Assembly: GCF_902459695.1 (NCBI RefSeq)
Contig: NZ_CABPRZ010000023.1
Coordinates: 1 to 64,000, forward strand
DNA length: 64,000 bases
DNA from: Pandoraea terrae
GTDB lineage: Bacteria > Pseudomonadota > Gammaproteobacteria > Burkholderiales > Burkholderiaceae
Reading direction: 5' to 3'
Shown one piece after another: positions 41,394-50,715 of this stretch; within the stretch, counting starts at the first letter, position 1; each line of letters opens with the position of its first letter. The notes beneath the pieces are model-generated. The model did not search any database. It saw only the letters and a list, made by a program, of their open reading frames with translations, and was not told the DNA's origin. Made by a program: the position numbers and the translations under genes.

Positions 41394-42746
41394 TCAGCGC
41401 GCTCCTTCCTCAGCGCCCGCGCCGCGAGTATGTAATCCGTAACGTTTCAGCTTCTCGTAGAGCGTCGCCTTTGACACCTGCAACGCCTCGGCCGTCGCTG
41501 CGACATTGCCCTTGCTGTGCTCCAGCGCCTCCTGCAACACGCTGCGCTCGAAGCGCTCGACCTGCTCCTTGAGCGGCAACGGCGTGTTCTCGCCGCCCTC
41601 GGGCGTACTGGCCACGCCAAGCACGAGCCGATCCGCGGCGTTACGCAACTCACGTACATTGCCCGGCCAATCGGCTTGCATCAGTTCCTGCCGCAGCCGC
41701 TCGGACAGCAGCGGCGCCGGTCGCCCATAGCGCACGGCCGAATCTAGCAGGAAGTGTTCGAACAGGGGCAGGATGTCCTCGCGGCGTTCGCGCAGCGGCG
41801 GCAGCGACAAGGTCACGACGTTCAGGCGGTAATACAGATCGCGGCGGAACGCGCCTTCGCGCACCAGCGCCTCCATATCGCCCTTCGCGGCGGCCACAAC
41901 GCGGCAATCGACACGAATCGGCTGGTTCGAACCCAAGCGCTCGAGCACGCCGTCCTGCAGCACGCGCAGCAGCTTGACCTGCAGCGCGGCGGGCATGCTC
42001 TCGATTTCGTCGAGAAACAGCGTACCGCCCGAAGCGTGTTCCAGTTTGCCGACACGACGTTTCGCCGCGCCGGTGAAAGCGCCGACTTCATGTCCGAACA
42101 TTTCGCTCTCGAAGATCGCTTCGGGCAACGCGCCGCAATTGAGTGCGACGAACGGCGCGTCGCGGCGCGGCGACAGATCGTGCAAACTGCGCGCGACCAT
42201 CTCCTTGCCGGTGCCCGTATCGCCGTTGATGAGCACCGGTGCGTCCGTCATTGCAACGTTGGCGATCAGTGCGCGCATCGTCTCCATCGCGGGACTGCGT
42301 CCGATGATGCGTGAGGCGCGGCCGCCCTGCTGGGCAAGTTCGCGCCGCAGGGCACGGTTCTCCAGCACGAGCTTGCGCGTTTCCAGCGCACGCTTGACGG
42401 ATTCGATGAGCCGGTCAGGCGCGAACGGCTTCTCGATAAAATCGTAGGCGCCGTCGCGAATCGCCTGCACGGCCATGGAAATGTCGCCATGCCCCGTCAC
42501 AAGGATGACCGGGATCTCCGGCGCATGCTGGCGGCAGTGGGCGAGCAGTTCGAGCCCGCTCATGCCGATGAGGCGGATGTCGCTGACCACGACGCCGGCG
42601 AACTCCGGCGAAAGGCGTTCGAGCGCGGCTTCGGCCGAGGCGAGGCCGAAGGCCTCGAGGCCGGCGAGCTGCAGGCTTTGCAGCGTGGCGCGGCGGACGA
42701 GTTCGTCGTCTTCGACGAAGAGGATTTGGAGATCGTTATACATCAT
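41394..42746 (-). CDS. dctD: C4-dicarboxylate response regulator, sigma-54 activator
   Basis: A 450-residue NtrC-family activator. Receiver domain (LFVEDDELVRRATLQ; phospho-Asp in VVVSDIRLIGMSG; KPF). The AAA+ domain has Walker A GDTGTGKEMVARSLH, the GAFTGA loop that touches sigma-54 and Walker B GGTLFLDEIESM. A Fis-type helix-turn-helix closes the protein (NVAATAEALQVSKATLYEKLKRYGL). Overlaps the dctB end by 11 bases. Expected to respond to the DctB kinase and to activate sigma-54 promoters such as the one at 48735-48749. Confidence 0.95.
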   Translation of the reverse strand: MMYNDLQILFVEDDELVRRATLQSLQLAGLEAFGLASAEAALERLSPEFAGVVVSDIRLIGMSGLELLAHCRQHAPEIPVILVTGHGDISMAVQAIRDGAYDFIEKPFAPDRLIESVKRALETRKLVLENRALRRELAQQGGRASRIIGRSPAMETMRALIANVAMTDAPVLINGDTGTGKEMVARSLHDLSPRRDAPFVALNCGALPEAIFESEMFGHEVGAFTGAAKRRVGKLEHASGGTLFLDEIESMPAALQVKLLRVLQDGVLERLGSNQPIRVDCRVVAAAKGDMEALVREGAFRRDLYYRLNVVTLSLPPLRERREDILPLFEHFLLDSAVRYGRPAPLLSERLRQELMQADWPGNVRELRNAADRLVLGVASTPEGGENTPLPLKEQVERFERSVLQEALEHSKGNVAATAEALQVSKATLYEKLKRYGLHTRGAGAEEGAR

Positions 42747-44643
42747 TCCGGGGGGAAGCTTGTGAGCCAGACGGTGAAGCGCAAGGCGCTGCGCGTCGCA
42801 ACGTCAGCAGAAACTCGGCGCCGCCGCCGGGCACGTTGCGCGCGACCAGCTGGCCGCCATGCTCCTGTGCAATCGACGACGAAATCGCAAGGCCAAGGCC
42901 CATGCCCTGGCCGCCTTCCTTGGTGCTGAAAAAGGGTTCGAACAGGCGCGCCATATGCGCGTCGGCAATGCCCGGCCCGTTATCGCCAACACGTATGCGC
43001 ACCCACGTATCGTCGGCCGTGACGTCGACCCGAATGGACGGATGCGCGCTTCGCTGCGGGCCGTTCGAGACGGCGTCGACGGCGTTGCCGATCAGATTGA
43101 TCAGGATCTGCTCGAGCCGCAGGCTCTCGCAGGCGACATCGACGTCGGCGCCCGGGATATCGCCGGCGAAGTCGATCACCAGCGCAATGTCGCGCAACCG
43201 CGCGCGCAGCAGCGTGCAGGTGTTGTCGAGCGCCCGGCGCACCGACGCCGTATGGCCTGCCGAACGGCGCGCCTTGCCGGCAAACAGCCGCAATTGGCCG
43301 GTGATCTTGCCCATGCGATCGGTGAGCGATGCAATCGCTTCGAGGTTCTCGCGCACGGCGTCATGATCGCCGCGATCGAACAGCAGGCGTGTGTTGTCGG
43401 AGAAGCTGCGCAATGCCGACAGCGGTTGATTCAGTTCATGCGTGATGCCCGCGGCCATCTGCCCGAGCGCCACCAGCTTGCTGGCCTGCACGAGCTCGCT
43501 TTGCGCCTCTCGCAGTTCGTGTTCCGTGCGCGCGCGCTCCTGTACTTCCGTCTGCAGGCGCGCGTTGGCCGATTGCAGATCGGCCGTGCGCTCCGCGACG
43601 CGTTCGTTCAGTTCGGCATAGGCGGTCTGCAGCAGCGTACGGCTGCGGAGCATGTCGGCCATGCGTTCGCGCCGCTGGTTCCACGCCACGCCGAGCAGGC
43701 AGGTAAACGCTGCAAGGCACGCGGCCGCAACTGCCGCGATACGCGCATTGACAACGACCTGGTCGAGCGGCGCGAAATAGATCAGGGTCCAGTCCGGCTC
43801 GCCCATCTTGCGGCGCACGGCGAGAAAGCGCCGGCTGTCGCGGCCCGCGCGGCCTTCGCGAATGGTCACGATGTCGCCGTCGGCGTCGAGCGCTTCGTCA
43901 CCGGTCATCGACAAGGGTGTGATGCGCTGGTTGTAGTACTGGCGCGTGCGCTCGAGCGCCGCCCGCACATCTTCGGGCAAGGGCGCGAGCGAACGGTATT
44001 GCCAGCGCGGCTCCGACGACAGGAAGATCACGCCGTGGTCGTCCGTGACAACGACCGGCTCGGAGGCGTCTGCGCCGGCGCGCTGGAACCATTCGAGATT
44101 CAGTTTGACAACCACCACGCCGCGAATCTGGCCATCGACAACAATCGGCTGCGACACGAAATACCCCGGCTCGCCGGTGGTCGTGCCCACGCCATAGAAA
44201 CGGCCCGTCGCCCCTTTGATGGCATCGATGAAATACGGACGGAAACGATATTCCTGACCGACGAACGTCGCCGCCTCGCGCCAGTTGCTGGACGCCAGTG
44301 CGACACCGCCCGCATCGATGACGTAAGCCGCCGACGCCTTCGCGCGCTGATTGACGTCGAACAGATAGTCATTCGCGCGCTGCACGCGCGCAGGATCTTT
44401 CGGATTCGCGAGCAGGTCGTGAACGAACGGATGCAGCGACAAGAGGTAGGGCAGGAATTCGTAACGGTCGACGGTGCTTTTCAGGCTGCCGGCGTAGCGC
44501 TCGACACGCGCGCCGGCGTTCACGCGCAACTCCGCCACGCCGCGCTGCCAACTGAGCGAATAAGTCATCAGGCAAAACGCTACGCACGCCGCCAGGATGG
44601 CGACGATCCACAGCCATCGGCGTATCAGCAAGGTCCTCTCCAT
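42736..44643 (-). CDS. dctB: C4-dicarboxylate sensor histidine kinase
   Basis: A 635-residue kinase. The N-terminal helix (WLWIVAILAACVAFCLMTYSL) and a second helix near residue 310 bracket a periplasmic double-Cache sensor domain with YRFRPYFIDAIKG and GYFVSQPI, as in DctB. A coiled-coil linker leads to the H-box GITHELNQPLSALRSFSDNTRLL, then N-box INLIGNAVDAVSN and G-boxes VGDNGPGIADAH and GGQGMGLGLAIS. It phosphorylates DctD on sensing dicarboxylates, usually together with DctA. Confidence 0.95.
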   Translation of the reverse strand: MERTLLIRRWLWIVAILAACVAFCLMTYSLSWQRGVAELRVNAGARVERYAGSLKSTVDRYEFLPYLLSLHPFVHDLLANPKDPARVQRANDYLFDVNQRAKASAAYVIDAGGVALASSNWREAATFVGQEYRFRPYFIDAIKGATGRFYGVGTTTGEPGYFVSQPIVVDGQIRGVVVVKLNLEWFQRAGADASEPVVVTDDHGVIFLSSEPRWQYRSLAPLPEDVRAALERTRQYYNQRITPLSMTGDEALDADGDIVTIREGRAGRDSRRFLAVRRKMGEPDWTLIYFAPLDQVVVNARIAAVAAACLAAFTCLLGVAWNQRRERMADMLRSRTLLQTAYAELNERVAERTADLQSANARLQTEVQERARTEHELREAQSELVQASKLVALGQMAAGITHELNQPLSALRSFSDNTRLLFDRGDHDAVRENLEAIASLTDRMGKITGQLRLFAGKARRSAGHTASVRRALDNTCTLLRARLRDIALVIDFAGDIPGADVDVACESLRLEQILINLIGNAVDAVSNGPQRSAHPSIRVDVTADDTWVRIRVGDNGPGIADAHMARLFEPFFSTKEGGQGMGLGLAISSSIAQEHGGQLVARNVPGGGAEFLLTLRRAAPCASPSGSQASPRNDV

Positions 44644-44704
44644 CGCGGTGAACGGCGGGGCGCGTCACATGACGTGCTGCCCCCGCCGTCACTCACATGA
44701 CGTG

Positions 44705-45988
44705 TCAGACCATTTCGAGCTCGCCCCGCGCAAGCGTTTGCTTGAGCTTGTTGTGATCGAGTTCCTTTTCCCAGGCCGACACGACGACCGTCGCCACACC
44801 GTTGCCGACGATGTTCGTCAACGCGCGGCACTCGCTCATGAAGCGGTCGATACCGAGAATCAGCACCATCCCGGCCACCGGGATGGTCGGAATCACGGCC
44901 AGCGTCGCGGCCAGGGTGATGAAGCCCGCGCCGGTCACGCCCGAGGCGCCCTTCGAGGTCAACATCGCCACCGCGAGCAGCGTCAGCTGTTGCGCCCACG
45001 TCAGGTCGGTGTTCGTCGCCTGTGCGATGAACAGCACGGCCATCGTCATGTAGATGTTGGTGCCGTCAAGGTTGAAGGAATAGCCCGTCGGGATCACGAG
45101 ACCCACCACCGACTTCGAGCAGCCCAGCTTCTCCATCTTTTCCATCAGTTGCGGCAGCGCGGCTTCCGACGAGCTCGTGCCCAGCACGATCAGCAGTTCT
45201 TCCTTGATGTAGGCGATGAACTTCAGGATCGAGAAGCCGACCATCTTGGCGATGCCACCGAGCACGATCAGCACGAACAGCAAGGCCGTCAGGTAGAAGG
45301 TGCCCATCAGTTTCATCAACGGCAGCAGCGAGGCGATGCCGTACTTGCCGATGGTGAACGCCATCGCGCCGAACGCGCCGAGCGGGGCGACCTTCGTGAT
45401 GATGTGCACGACCTGGAAGAACACGCTGGAGATCTTCTCGATGAACTCGGAGACGACCCGGCCGCGTTCGCCGACAATGGCCAGCGCTGCGCCGAACAGG
45501 ATCGCGATCACGAGGATCTGCAGGATCTCGCCTTTGGCGAACGCATCGACAAAGGTATTCGGAATCAGATGCAGCAGGAACTCGCTCAAGCTCTCGCCGT
45601 GCGCGGCCTTCTCGGTGTAGGAGGCGATGGCCTTCGGATCGAGTGAGGCGATGTCGACGTTGAAGCCGGCGCCCGGCTTGAGCAGGTGCGTCGCTGCCAG
45701 GCCGATGAGCAGCGCGAAGGTCGAGACCACCTCAAAGTAGATCAGCGCCTTGCCGCCAACGCGGCCGACTTTCTTCATGTCCTGCATGCCGGCGATGCCC
45801 GCGACGACCGTACAGAAGATGATCGGTCCGATGATCATCTTGATCAGCTTGATGAAGCCGTCGCCGAGCGGCTTCATCTCGACCGCCAGGCTCGGACGGA
45901 CATAGCCGAGCAGGATGCCGATGACGATGGCAATCAGCACCTGCACGTACAGGATGCGATAAAAGGGCTTTTTGGTCTGGGTATGCAT
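44705..45988 (-). CDS. dctA: C4-dicarboxylate:cation symporter
   Basis: A 427-residue DAACS-family transporter. It opens [20 protein letters not shown]. Landmarks are [14 protein letters not shown] (HP1 Ser-rich loop), [43 protein letters not shown] and [24 protein letters not shown]. It imports succinate, fumarate and malate. It lies 42 bases after the ABC ATPase stop with no visible promoter of its own and just upstream of dctB. Confidence 0.96.
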   Translation of the reverse strand: MHTQTKKPFYRILYVQVLIAIVIGILLGYVRPSLAVEMKPLGDGFIKLIKMIIGPIIFCTVVAGIAGMQDMKKVGRVGGKALIYFEVVSTFALLIGLAATHLLKPGAGFNVDIASLDPKAIASYTEKAAHGESLSEFLLHLIPNTFVDAFAKGEILQILVIAILFGAALAIVGERGRVVSEFIEKISSVFFQVVHIITKVAPLGAFGAMAFTIGKYGIASLLPLMKLMGTFYLTALLFVLIVLGGIAKMVGFSILKFIAYIKEELLIVLGTSSSEAALPQLMEKMEKLGCSKSVVGLVIPTGYSFNLDGTNIYMTMAVLFIAQATNTDLTWAQQLTLLAVAMLTSKGASGVTGAGFITLAATLAVIPTIPVAGMVLILGIDRFMSECRALTNIVGNGVATVVVSAWEKELDHNKLKQTLARGELEMV

Positions 45989-46030
45989 GATGTTTCCTCT
46001 TGAACTGCGGGGCAAGCCGCCGTTCCGTTA

Positions 46031-46825
46031 TCAGTCCGCCGTGTATCCGCGAATCTCGCTTTGCGCAAAGCGCATTTGCTCCTCCATCACCATCTGGGCC
46101 AATTCCTTCTTCAACTCGTTGAATTCGGTGCCGGCCGTATCGCGCGGCCGCGGCAGTTCGATGATGACGTCCCGTTTGACCGTTCCGGGCCGGTACGTCA
46201 TCACCACCACGCGGTCCGCGAGGTAAATCGACTCCTCGATACTGTGGGTCACGAAAATGATGGTCTTCTTGAATTCCTGCCAAATGCGCAGCAACTCGTC
46301 CTGCAAGGTCCGGCGCGTTAATGCATCCAGCGCGCCGAACGGCTCGTCCATCAGCAAGATCGGGCTGTCGAGCGCGAGCACGCGGGCAATCGCCACGCGC
46401 TGGCGCATGCCGCCCGACAGGTCGCGCGGGTAGCGATCGCGAAACTCGCGCAGGTTGAGCTTGCCGAGCAGCAGGTCGACACGGGCGTTGATATCGGCCC
46501 GCTTCATGCCCTTGATCTCCAGACCGAAGGCGATGTTCTGTGCAACCGTCATCCACGGGAACAGCGCATATTCCTGGAAGACCATGCCGCGGTCCGGACC
46601 GGGTTCGGCAGCCGCGTCGGCACGTCCGTCGATCTTGATCTCGCCCGAGGTCGGCGCGACAAAGCCGGCCAGCGCATTGAGCAGGGTCGACTTGCCACAA
46701 CCCGACGGACCGAGCAGGCAGACGAACTCGCCCTCGGCGATCGACAGGTCGATGTCCTTGAGGGCGTCCACCGTGCCGCCGGGAATCGGGAACTGCTTGT
46801 TGACGTTTTCGATCTGGATCAGCAT
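46031..46825 (-). CDS. ABC transporter ATP-binding protein (nitrate/sulfonate/taurine type)
   Basis: A 264-residue ATPase of the SsuB/TauB branch. Walker A LLGPSGCGKSTLLNALAG, signature LSGGMRQRVAIARVLA, Walker B ILLMDEPFGALDAL, and the H-loop VTHSIEE are intact. It partners the permease 9 bases upstream and the binding protein before that; substrate unknown. Confidence 0.95.
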   Translation of the reverse strand: MLIQIENVNKQFPIPGGTVDALKDIDLSIAEGEFVCLLGPSGCGKSTLLNALAGFVAPTSGEIKIDGRADAAAEPGPDRGMVFQEYALFPWMTVAQNIAFGLEIKGMKRADINARVDLLLGKLNLREFRDRYPRDLSGGMRQRVAIARVLALDSPILLMDEPFGALDALTRRTLQDELLRIWQEFKKTIIFVTHSIEESIYLADRVVVMTYRPGTVKRDVIIELPRPRDTAGTEFNELKKELAQMVMEEQMRFAQSEIRGYTAD

Positions 46826-46834
46826 GGCGCTTCC

Positions 46835-47662
46835 TTATTTCGTCTCGAGGCCACGGTGCCACTTGAGCAGGTGGTTGTTGAGGCGGTCCATGCCGAGGTC
46901 GATGATGAGCCCCAGCACGCCGATGGTCAGCATGCCGGCGATGATCTTGTCCGACCACATGTATTCGCGCGCTTCCAGGATGCGGTAGCCGAGTCCGTTG
47001 TTCACGGCGATCATCTCGGCCACGATCACGACGATGAACGCCGTCCCGATGCCGATGCGAATGCCCGACAGGATGTAGGGCGTCGCGGCCGGCATGATGA
47101 CGCGGCGGAAGATCGTCAGCTTGTTCGCGCCGAGATTGCGCGCGGCGCGCAGGAAAATGCCGTCGACGTGACGCACCCCGGCGATGGTGTTCATCAGCAC
47201 CGGGAAAAACGCGCCAAGCGCAATCAGGAAGAACGCCGGCGGGTTGCCCAGGCCGAACCACAGGATCGCGAGGGGGATGTATGCGATCGGCGGAATCGGA
47301 CGCACCACCTGCACGAGCGGATTGAAGAGTCCGTACAGGCGCGTGCTCGTGCCCATCAGCAGGCCCAGCGGCAGCGCGATGATGGTGCCCACGCAGAAAC
47401 CCATGATCACCCGATACAGGCTATTCGCAGCGTCGGTCATCAGTTCGCTCGAATGCAGCCAGGCGGCCAAGCCGTTGTCGGCGAGCGCCTGCGTCGGCAA
47501 CAGGTACTCCCACCACTTGGCGAGCACCGCAAGCGGCGACGGCAGGATGATCGGATTGATCCAGCCCAGGCCGGTGACCGCCTGCCAGATCAATACGACG
47601 ACGACAGGAATGAGCGCGCCACGCAGGGCGCGTAAAGTCCGGTTGGACACGTGCGCAGCCAT
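46835..47662 (-). CDS. ABC transporter permease (nitrate/sulfonate/taurine type)
   Basis: A 275-residue BPD-type permease with about six helices. The EAA loop is readable as LFLRAARNLGANKLTIFRRVIMPAATPYILSGIRIGIGTAFIVV. Family members are SsuC/TauC-like. It lies between the binding protein gene (7 bases) and the ATPase gene. Confidence 0.95.
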   Translation of the reverse strand: MAAHVSNRTLRALRGALIPVVVVLIWQAVTGLGWINPIILPSPLAVLAKWWEYLLPTQALADNGLAAWLHSSELMTDAANSLYRVIMGFCVGTIIALPLGLLMGTSTRLYGLFNPLVQVVRPIPPIAYIPLAILWFGLGNPPAFFLIALGAFFPVLMNTIAGVRHVDGIFLRAARNLGANKLTIFRRVIMPAATPYILSGIRIGIGTAFIVVIVAEMIAVNNGLGYRILEAREYMWSDKIIAGMLTIGVLGLIIDLGMDRLNNHLLKWHRGLETK

Positions 47663-47669
47663 GACGACC

Positions 47670-48638
47670 TCACTTGATGTTCAGCTTGGCCTTGGCCTTC
47701 GCGAGCAAATCGAGCTTGACCCAGTCGTCTGCCTTGGGCACCGGGACCTGCAGCTTGCCAACCCCGTACTGTTTCATCAGGTCGGTGGTCAGTTGCACAT
47801 GCGAGACGGTCAGGTCATAGCTGTACGGCGAATTCCCGATGCCGTCCTTGAAGTCTTGCGGGCTGATCTGGTTCTTGAACATGTCCTCGCGCACATACTT
47901 CTCGGCCAGTGCGGGGTTCTTGATGAACGTATCGGTCGCTTCGACGAAGGCGTACATCACACGCTGCGCGACTTCCGGCTTTTCCTTGTATAGCTTCTCG
48001 GTGATGACAAGCGCGCGCACCGGCTCGCCAAGCGGCGTGTCGTACGGCTTGAGCACTTCCACGCCGAAGCCCTTGTTGATCGCCTGCGAGGCTTGCGGCT
48101 CCGATTGGCACATTGCATCGATGCTGCCGGCGGCGAGCGCCTGGTTCAGATCGGCGTAGGCCATGAACAGGATCTGGACGTCCTTGCCCGGCTGATCGGA
48201 CCACGTCAGGCCGGCCTTGGCCAGTTCGGCATAGAGGATCAGTTCCTGTGCGCCGCCGCGTGCCACGCCGACTTTCTTGCCCTTCAGGTCGGCGGCCTTC
48301 GTGACCGTCAGCCCCTTCCTCGCCACCAGGCGCACGCCGCCCTTGGCGAAGCCGGCGACGGCGTAAATCGGGGCGCCCTGCGCTCGGCCGGCGATGGCGG
48401 CGTCGAGTGCGCTGGCGGAGACGTCAACCTGGCCGGCCACGATCGCCGGCATGATGTCGACGCCCTTGGCGAACATCCGCTCTTCGATCTTCAAGCCGTA
48501 TTTCGGTCCGATGACCTTCATGTACGACACGGCACCGTAATGGGCGAATTTCAAATTGCCCAGGCGGACAACGTCGTCGGCAAACGCGTGAAGGGAGGCC
48601 GCACACAGAACTGCGGCGGCAAGGCATTGCTTGAGCAT
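47670..48638 (-). CDS. ABC transporter substrate-binding protein (SsuA/NMT1-like)
   Basis: A 322-residue periplasmic binding protein. The signal peptide MLKQCLAAAVLCAASLHAFA precedes a type II fold with VVRLGNLKFAHYGAVSYMKV, GQVDVSASALDAAIAGRAQG and KKVGVARGGAQELILYAEL. This family binds sulfonates, taurine, nitrate, aromatic acids or thiamine precursors. Co-transcription with dctA under a sigma-54 promoter suggests an organic acid-like ligand, by inference only. Confidence 0.93.
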   Translation of the reverse strand: MLKQCLAAAVLCAASLHAFADDVVRLGNLKFAHYGAVSYMKVIGPKYGLKIEERMFAKGVDIMPAIVAGQVDVSASALDAAIAGRAQGAPIYAVAGFAKGGVRLVARKGLTVTKAADLKGKKVGVARGGAQELILYAELAKAGLTWSDQPGKDVQILFMAYADLNQALAAGSIDAMCQSEPQASQAINKGFGVEVLKPYDTPLGEPVRALVITEKLYKEKPEVAQRVMYAFVEATDTFIKNPALAEKYVREDMFKNQISPQDFKDGIGNSPYSYDLTVSHVQLTTDLMKQYGVGKLQVPVPKADDWVKLDLLAKAKAKLNIK

Positions 48639-48734
48639 GGAGTCTCCTCTTGGTCTTTTCGCTGTTCGTCGCCACGCCGACCGTCTATGGAATTTCGGAA
48701 AGCGCAGACGTCGACGCGACACGGGTTACATAAA

Positions 48735-48749
48735 GCAAGCACCGTGCCA
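48735..48749 (-). promoter_or_regulatory. Sigma-54 promoter of the ABC transporter-dctA operon
   Basis: On the minus strand TGGCAC-N5-TTGC (48749-48744 and 48738-48735) matches the -24/-12 consensus exactly. Transcription would start near 48723, about 85 bases before the binding-protein ATG. Confidence 0.85.
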
Positions 48750-48803
48750 GATTGCTAACGCCTTGATTTTAAAGTTGTCGACTCAGGAAAACCCGATAGC
48801 GGT

Positions 48804-48853
48804 TTGTCCGGAATTACAGAAAATCTACGCCCGATCCGTCTGGATATCCAGAA
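48804..48853. promoter_or_regulatory. Two DctD-like upstream activator dyads
   Basis: TGTCCGGAATTACAGAA (48805-48821) and CGTCTGGATATCCAGAA (48837-48853) agree at 12 of 17 positions; the second contains the perfect 14-base palindrome TCTGGATATCCAGA. Centres are about 33 bases apart, near three helical turns, and lie about 60-100 bases upstream of the sigma-54 promoter. The spacing fits a dimeric enhancer-binding protein such as DctD. Confidence 0.55.
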
Positions 48854-48918
48854 TTTTTTTGACGGATGGTGCGGGCGCGGAAGATGTGCGGGGTGGCGCG
48901 GGTGATGGAGAAAGACCC

Positions 48919-48934
48919 GGGCCTGTTCACGCTA
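48919..48934. repeat. 16-base sequence repeated at 57636-57651
   Basis: GGGCCTGTTCACGCTA occurs here, including the iclR stop codon (TAG on the minus strand), and again at 57636-57651 downstream of the VanZ gene. Both follow the 3' end of minus-strand genes. Possibly a dispersed intergenic element end; meaning unknown. Confidence 0.5.
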
Positions 48935-49717
48935 GGCGGCGTCTTGCGCGTCGAGCGGCGCCTCTTGATAGCCGAGACCGGCAGAAATGGCGACAGCGCA
49001 AGCCGAAAGCCGCGCGGCGATATCGGGCAGCAGTGCGCGTGTCATGCGTGACGACGGGCCCGACGCCGACAGCGCTGCCACGACTTCACCCGTCGCGTCG
49101 CGCACCGGCACAGCCACCGAGACCGCCTCCGGCGTCAATTCGCCGAAGCTGACCGCGCAATCCTTGCTGCGCACATTGCCGAGCTCGGTGAAGAGTTCGT
49201 CGCGCTCCGTCAGCGTGCCGGACGTGAAGCGGCGCCGCGGACGACCGAGGACCTGCGCGCGTACATCGTCGGCGGAGAAGGCCAGCAGTACCTTGCCGGA
49301 TGCGCCGACGTACAGCGGACGGCGATTGCCGACGACACCGTGCATACGCAGTTCGTGCGTCGACTCCACGCGTGCAACACAAAGCGACTCGAGACCGTCA
49401 CGCACGCGCAACTGGATGTTTTCGTTGAGCGCGCGGCCGAGGGTTTGCATGTGGCGATGCGCAATCTTCACGAGATTGACCTGTTCATGCGCGGCGACGC
49501 CGAGCACCAATGCCTGGGGGCCGAGCACATAGGTCACGGGATCGCCCTCGCGGACCACCCAGCGATGCATCTCCAACGTGGCCAGCAACCGGAACGCGCG
49601 CGATTTGTTGAGCCCCGCGCGCTGCGACAATTCCGTCACGCCGAGGCCCGGGCACTCGCCCACCAGCGACAACAGCGAGAGCGCCGTGTCGACCGAAGCT
49701 ACCTTGTAATCCATCAA
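48932..49717 (-). CDS. IclR family regulator
   Basis: A 261-residue protein: winged helix at residues 5-65 (LGVTELSQRAGLNKSRAFRLLATLEMHRWV), then the IclR effector-binding domain with YVGASGKVLLAF and VRSKDCAVSFGELTPEAVSVAVPV. Its start overlaps the end of the formylglutamate amidohydrolase-like gene by 4 bases, so the pair is translated together. Ligand unknown. Confidence 0.94.
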   Translation of the reverse strand: MMDYKVASVDTALSLLSLVGECPGLGVTELSQRAGLNKSRAFRLLATLEMHRWVVREGDPVTYVLGPQALVLGVAAHEQVNLVKIAHRHMQTLGRALNENIQLRVRDGLESLCVARVESTHELRMHGVVGNRRPLYVGASGKVLLAFSADDVRAQVLGRPRRRFTSGTLTERDELFTELGNVRSKDCAVSFGELTPEAVSVAVPVRDATGEVVAALSASGPSSRMTRALLPDIAARLSACAVAISAGLGYQEAPLDAQDAA

Positions 49718-50580
49718 ACTTCCTCGCTGTGTCGTTCCGCGTAGGCGGCAAGCGCCGCCAGAAAGCGCGTGAGGTTGGCCTGCAACTGCGCGAAACCCTC
49801 ATGTTTCTCGCAGCTTTCTTCGTTCATGTAGAGGGCGCGGTTGATTTCGATCTGGATGCTGTGCCGGCGGTGTTCGGGATGGCCGAACAGGCGCACCAGA
49901 TCGCCGCCGCGGTAAGGCGTGTTGTACGTCGCCTTGTAACCGAACTGATTGAAGTGCTGCACCACCCAACGGGAGAACGATGGATCGGCCGACGTGCCTT
50001 CCCGATCGCTGACAACGATGTCGGGGCGCAGCTCGCCCGGATCAAGATTCATGGCGTTGCCGCGCGACTTCATCGAATGACAATTGATGTGCCAGACGAT
50101 GCCGGCGCGATGCCATGCCGCGTCGATTTCATCGCGCACGGCGTGCCGGTAGGGCGTGTAGTAGTCGTGCACACGCCGTTCGACTTCGGCGACGGACAAG
50201 GGCCGGTCGTAAAGCGGCACCCCGGGCAAGGCGAGGCGCCGGATCAACCCCATGCCGCGGGCGCTGTAATCGCTCGGACGCGCATCATGCGGCCACATCT
50301 GGTCCAGCAGGTCGGGATCGATATCATGGGGCGCGCGGTTCGGATCGATGTACGCGCGCGGAAACAGCGCGCCGATCAGCGTGGCGCCGTGCTGCGACGC
50401 GGCGGACCAGAGTTCGTCGACGTGCGCATCCCAGCTGGCGTAAATAGCCGACGTTGGCGCGACCGGATCGAAGTCAGCCGGGAAGACGATGCCGCTGTGC
50501 GGGGAATCGAGCACCAGCGGCAGACGTCCGCCCTTGGGGACTTCCACGAAGTAACGACCGTCGATGACGTGACGCGACAT
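49714..50580 (-). CDS. N-formylglutamate amidohydrolase family protein
   Basis: A 288-residue protein of the N-formylglutamate deformylase (HutG-II) family. Landmarks are LPLVLDSPHSGIVFPADF, ASWDAHVDELW, DPNRAPHDIDP and HINCHSMKSRG with the metal-binding His residues. It releases formate from N-formylglutamate in histidine catabolism; no other hut gene is present here, so a different N-acyl amino acid is possible. First gene of the pair with iclR. Confidence 0.9.
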   Translation of the reverse strand: MSRHVIDGRYFVEVPKGGRLPLVLDSPHSGIVFPADFDPVAPTSAIYASWDAHVDELWSAASQHGATLIGALFPRAYIDPNRAPHDIDPDLLDQMWPHDARPSDYSARGMGLIRRLALPGVPLYDRPLSVAEVERRVHDYYTPYRHAVRDEIDAAWHRAGIVWHINCHSMKSRGNAMNLDPGELRPDIVVSDREGTSADPSFSRWVVQHFNQFGYKATYNTPYRGGDLVRLFGHPEHRRHSIQIEINRALYMNEESCEKHEGFAQLQANLTRFLAALAAYAERHSEEV

Positions 50581-50715
50581 GGGACCTCCTCGCAAGCCGG
50601 CACGCGTTTCATGGAGCGAAACATGGTTCTCTCATTCTGAAACGAAAACCGGTGTCGGGCAAGGTCCCGCTTATTACGGGATGTTTGTCGACTTACAGTC
50701 GTTATTCCGCAGCGA

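Noticed and set aside
45989-46060. Sigma-54 promoter directly in front of dctA
   Set aside because: The best candidate has 11 instead of 10 bases between GG and the TGC part and lacks the TGGCAC wording.
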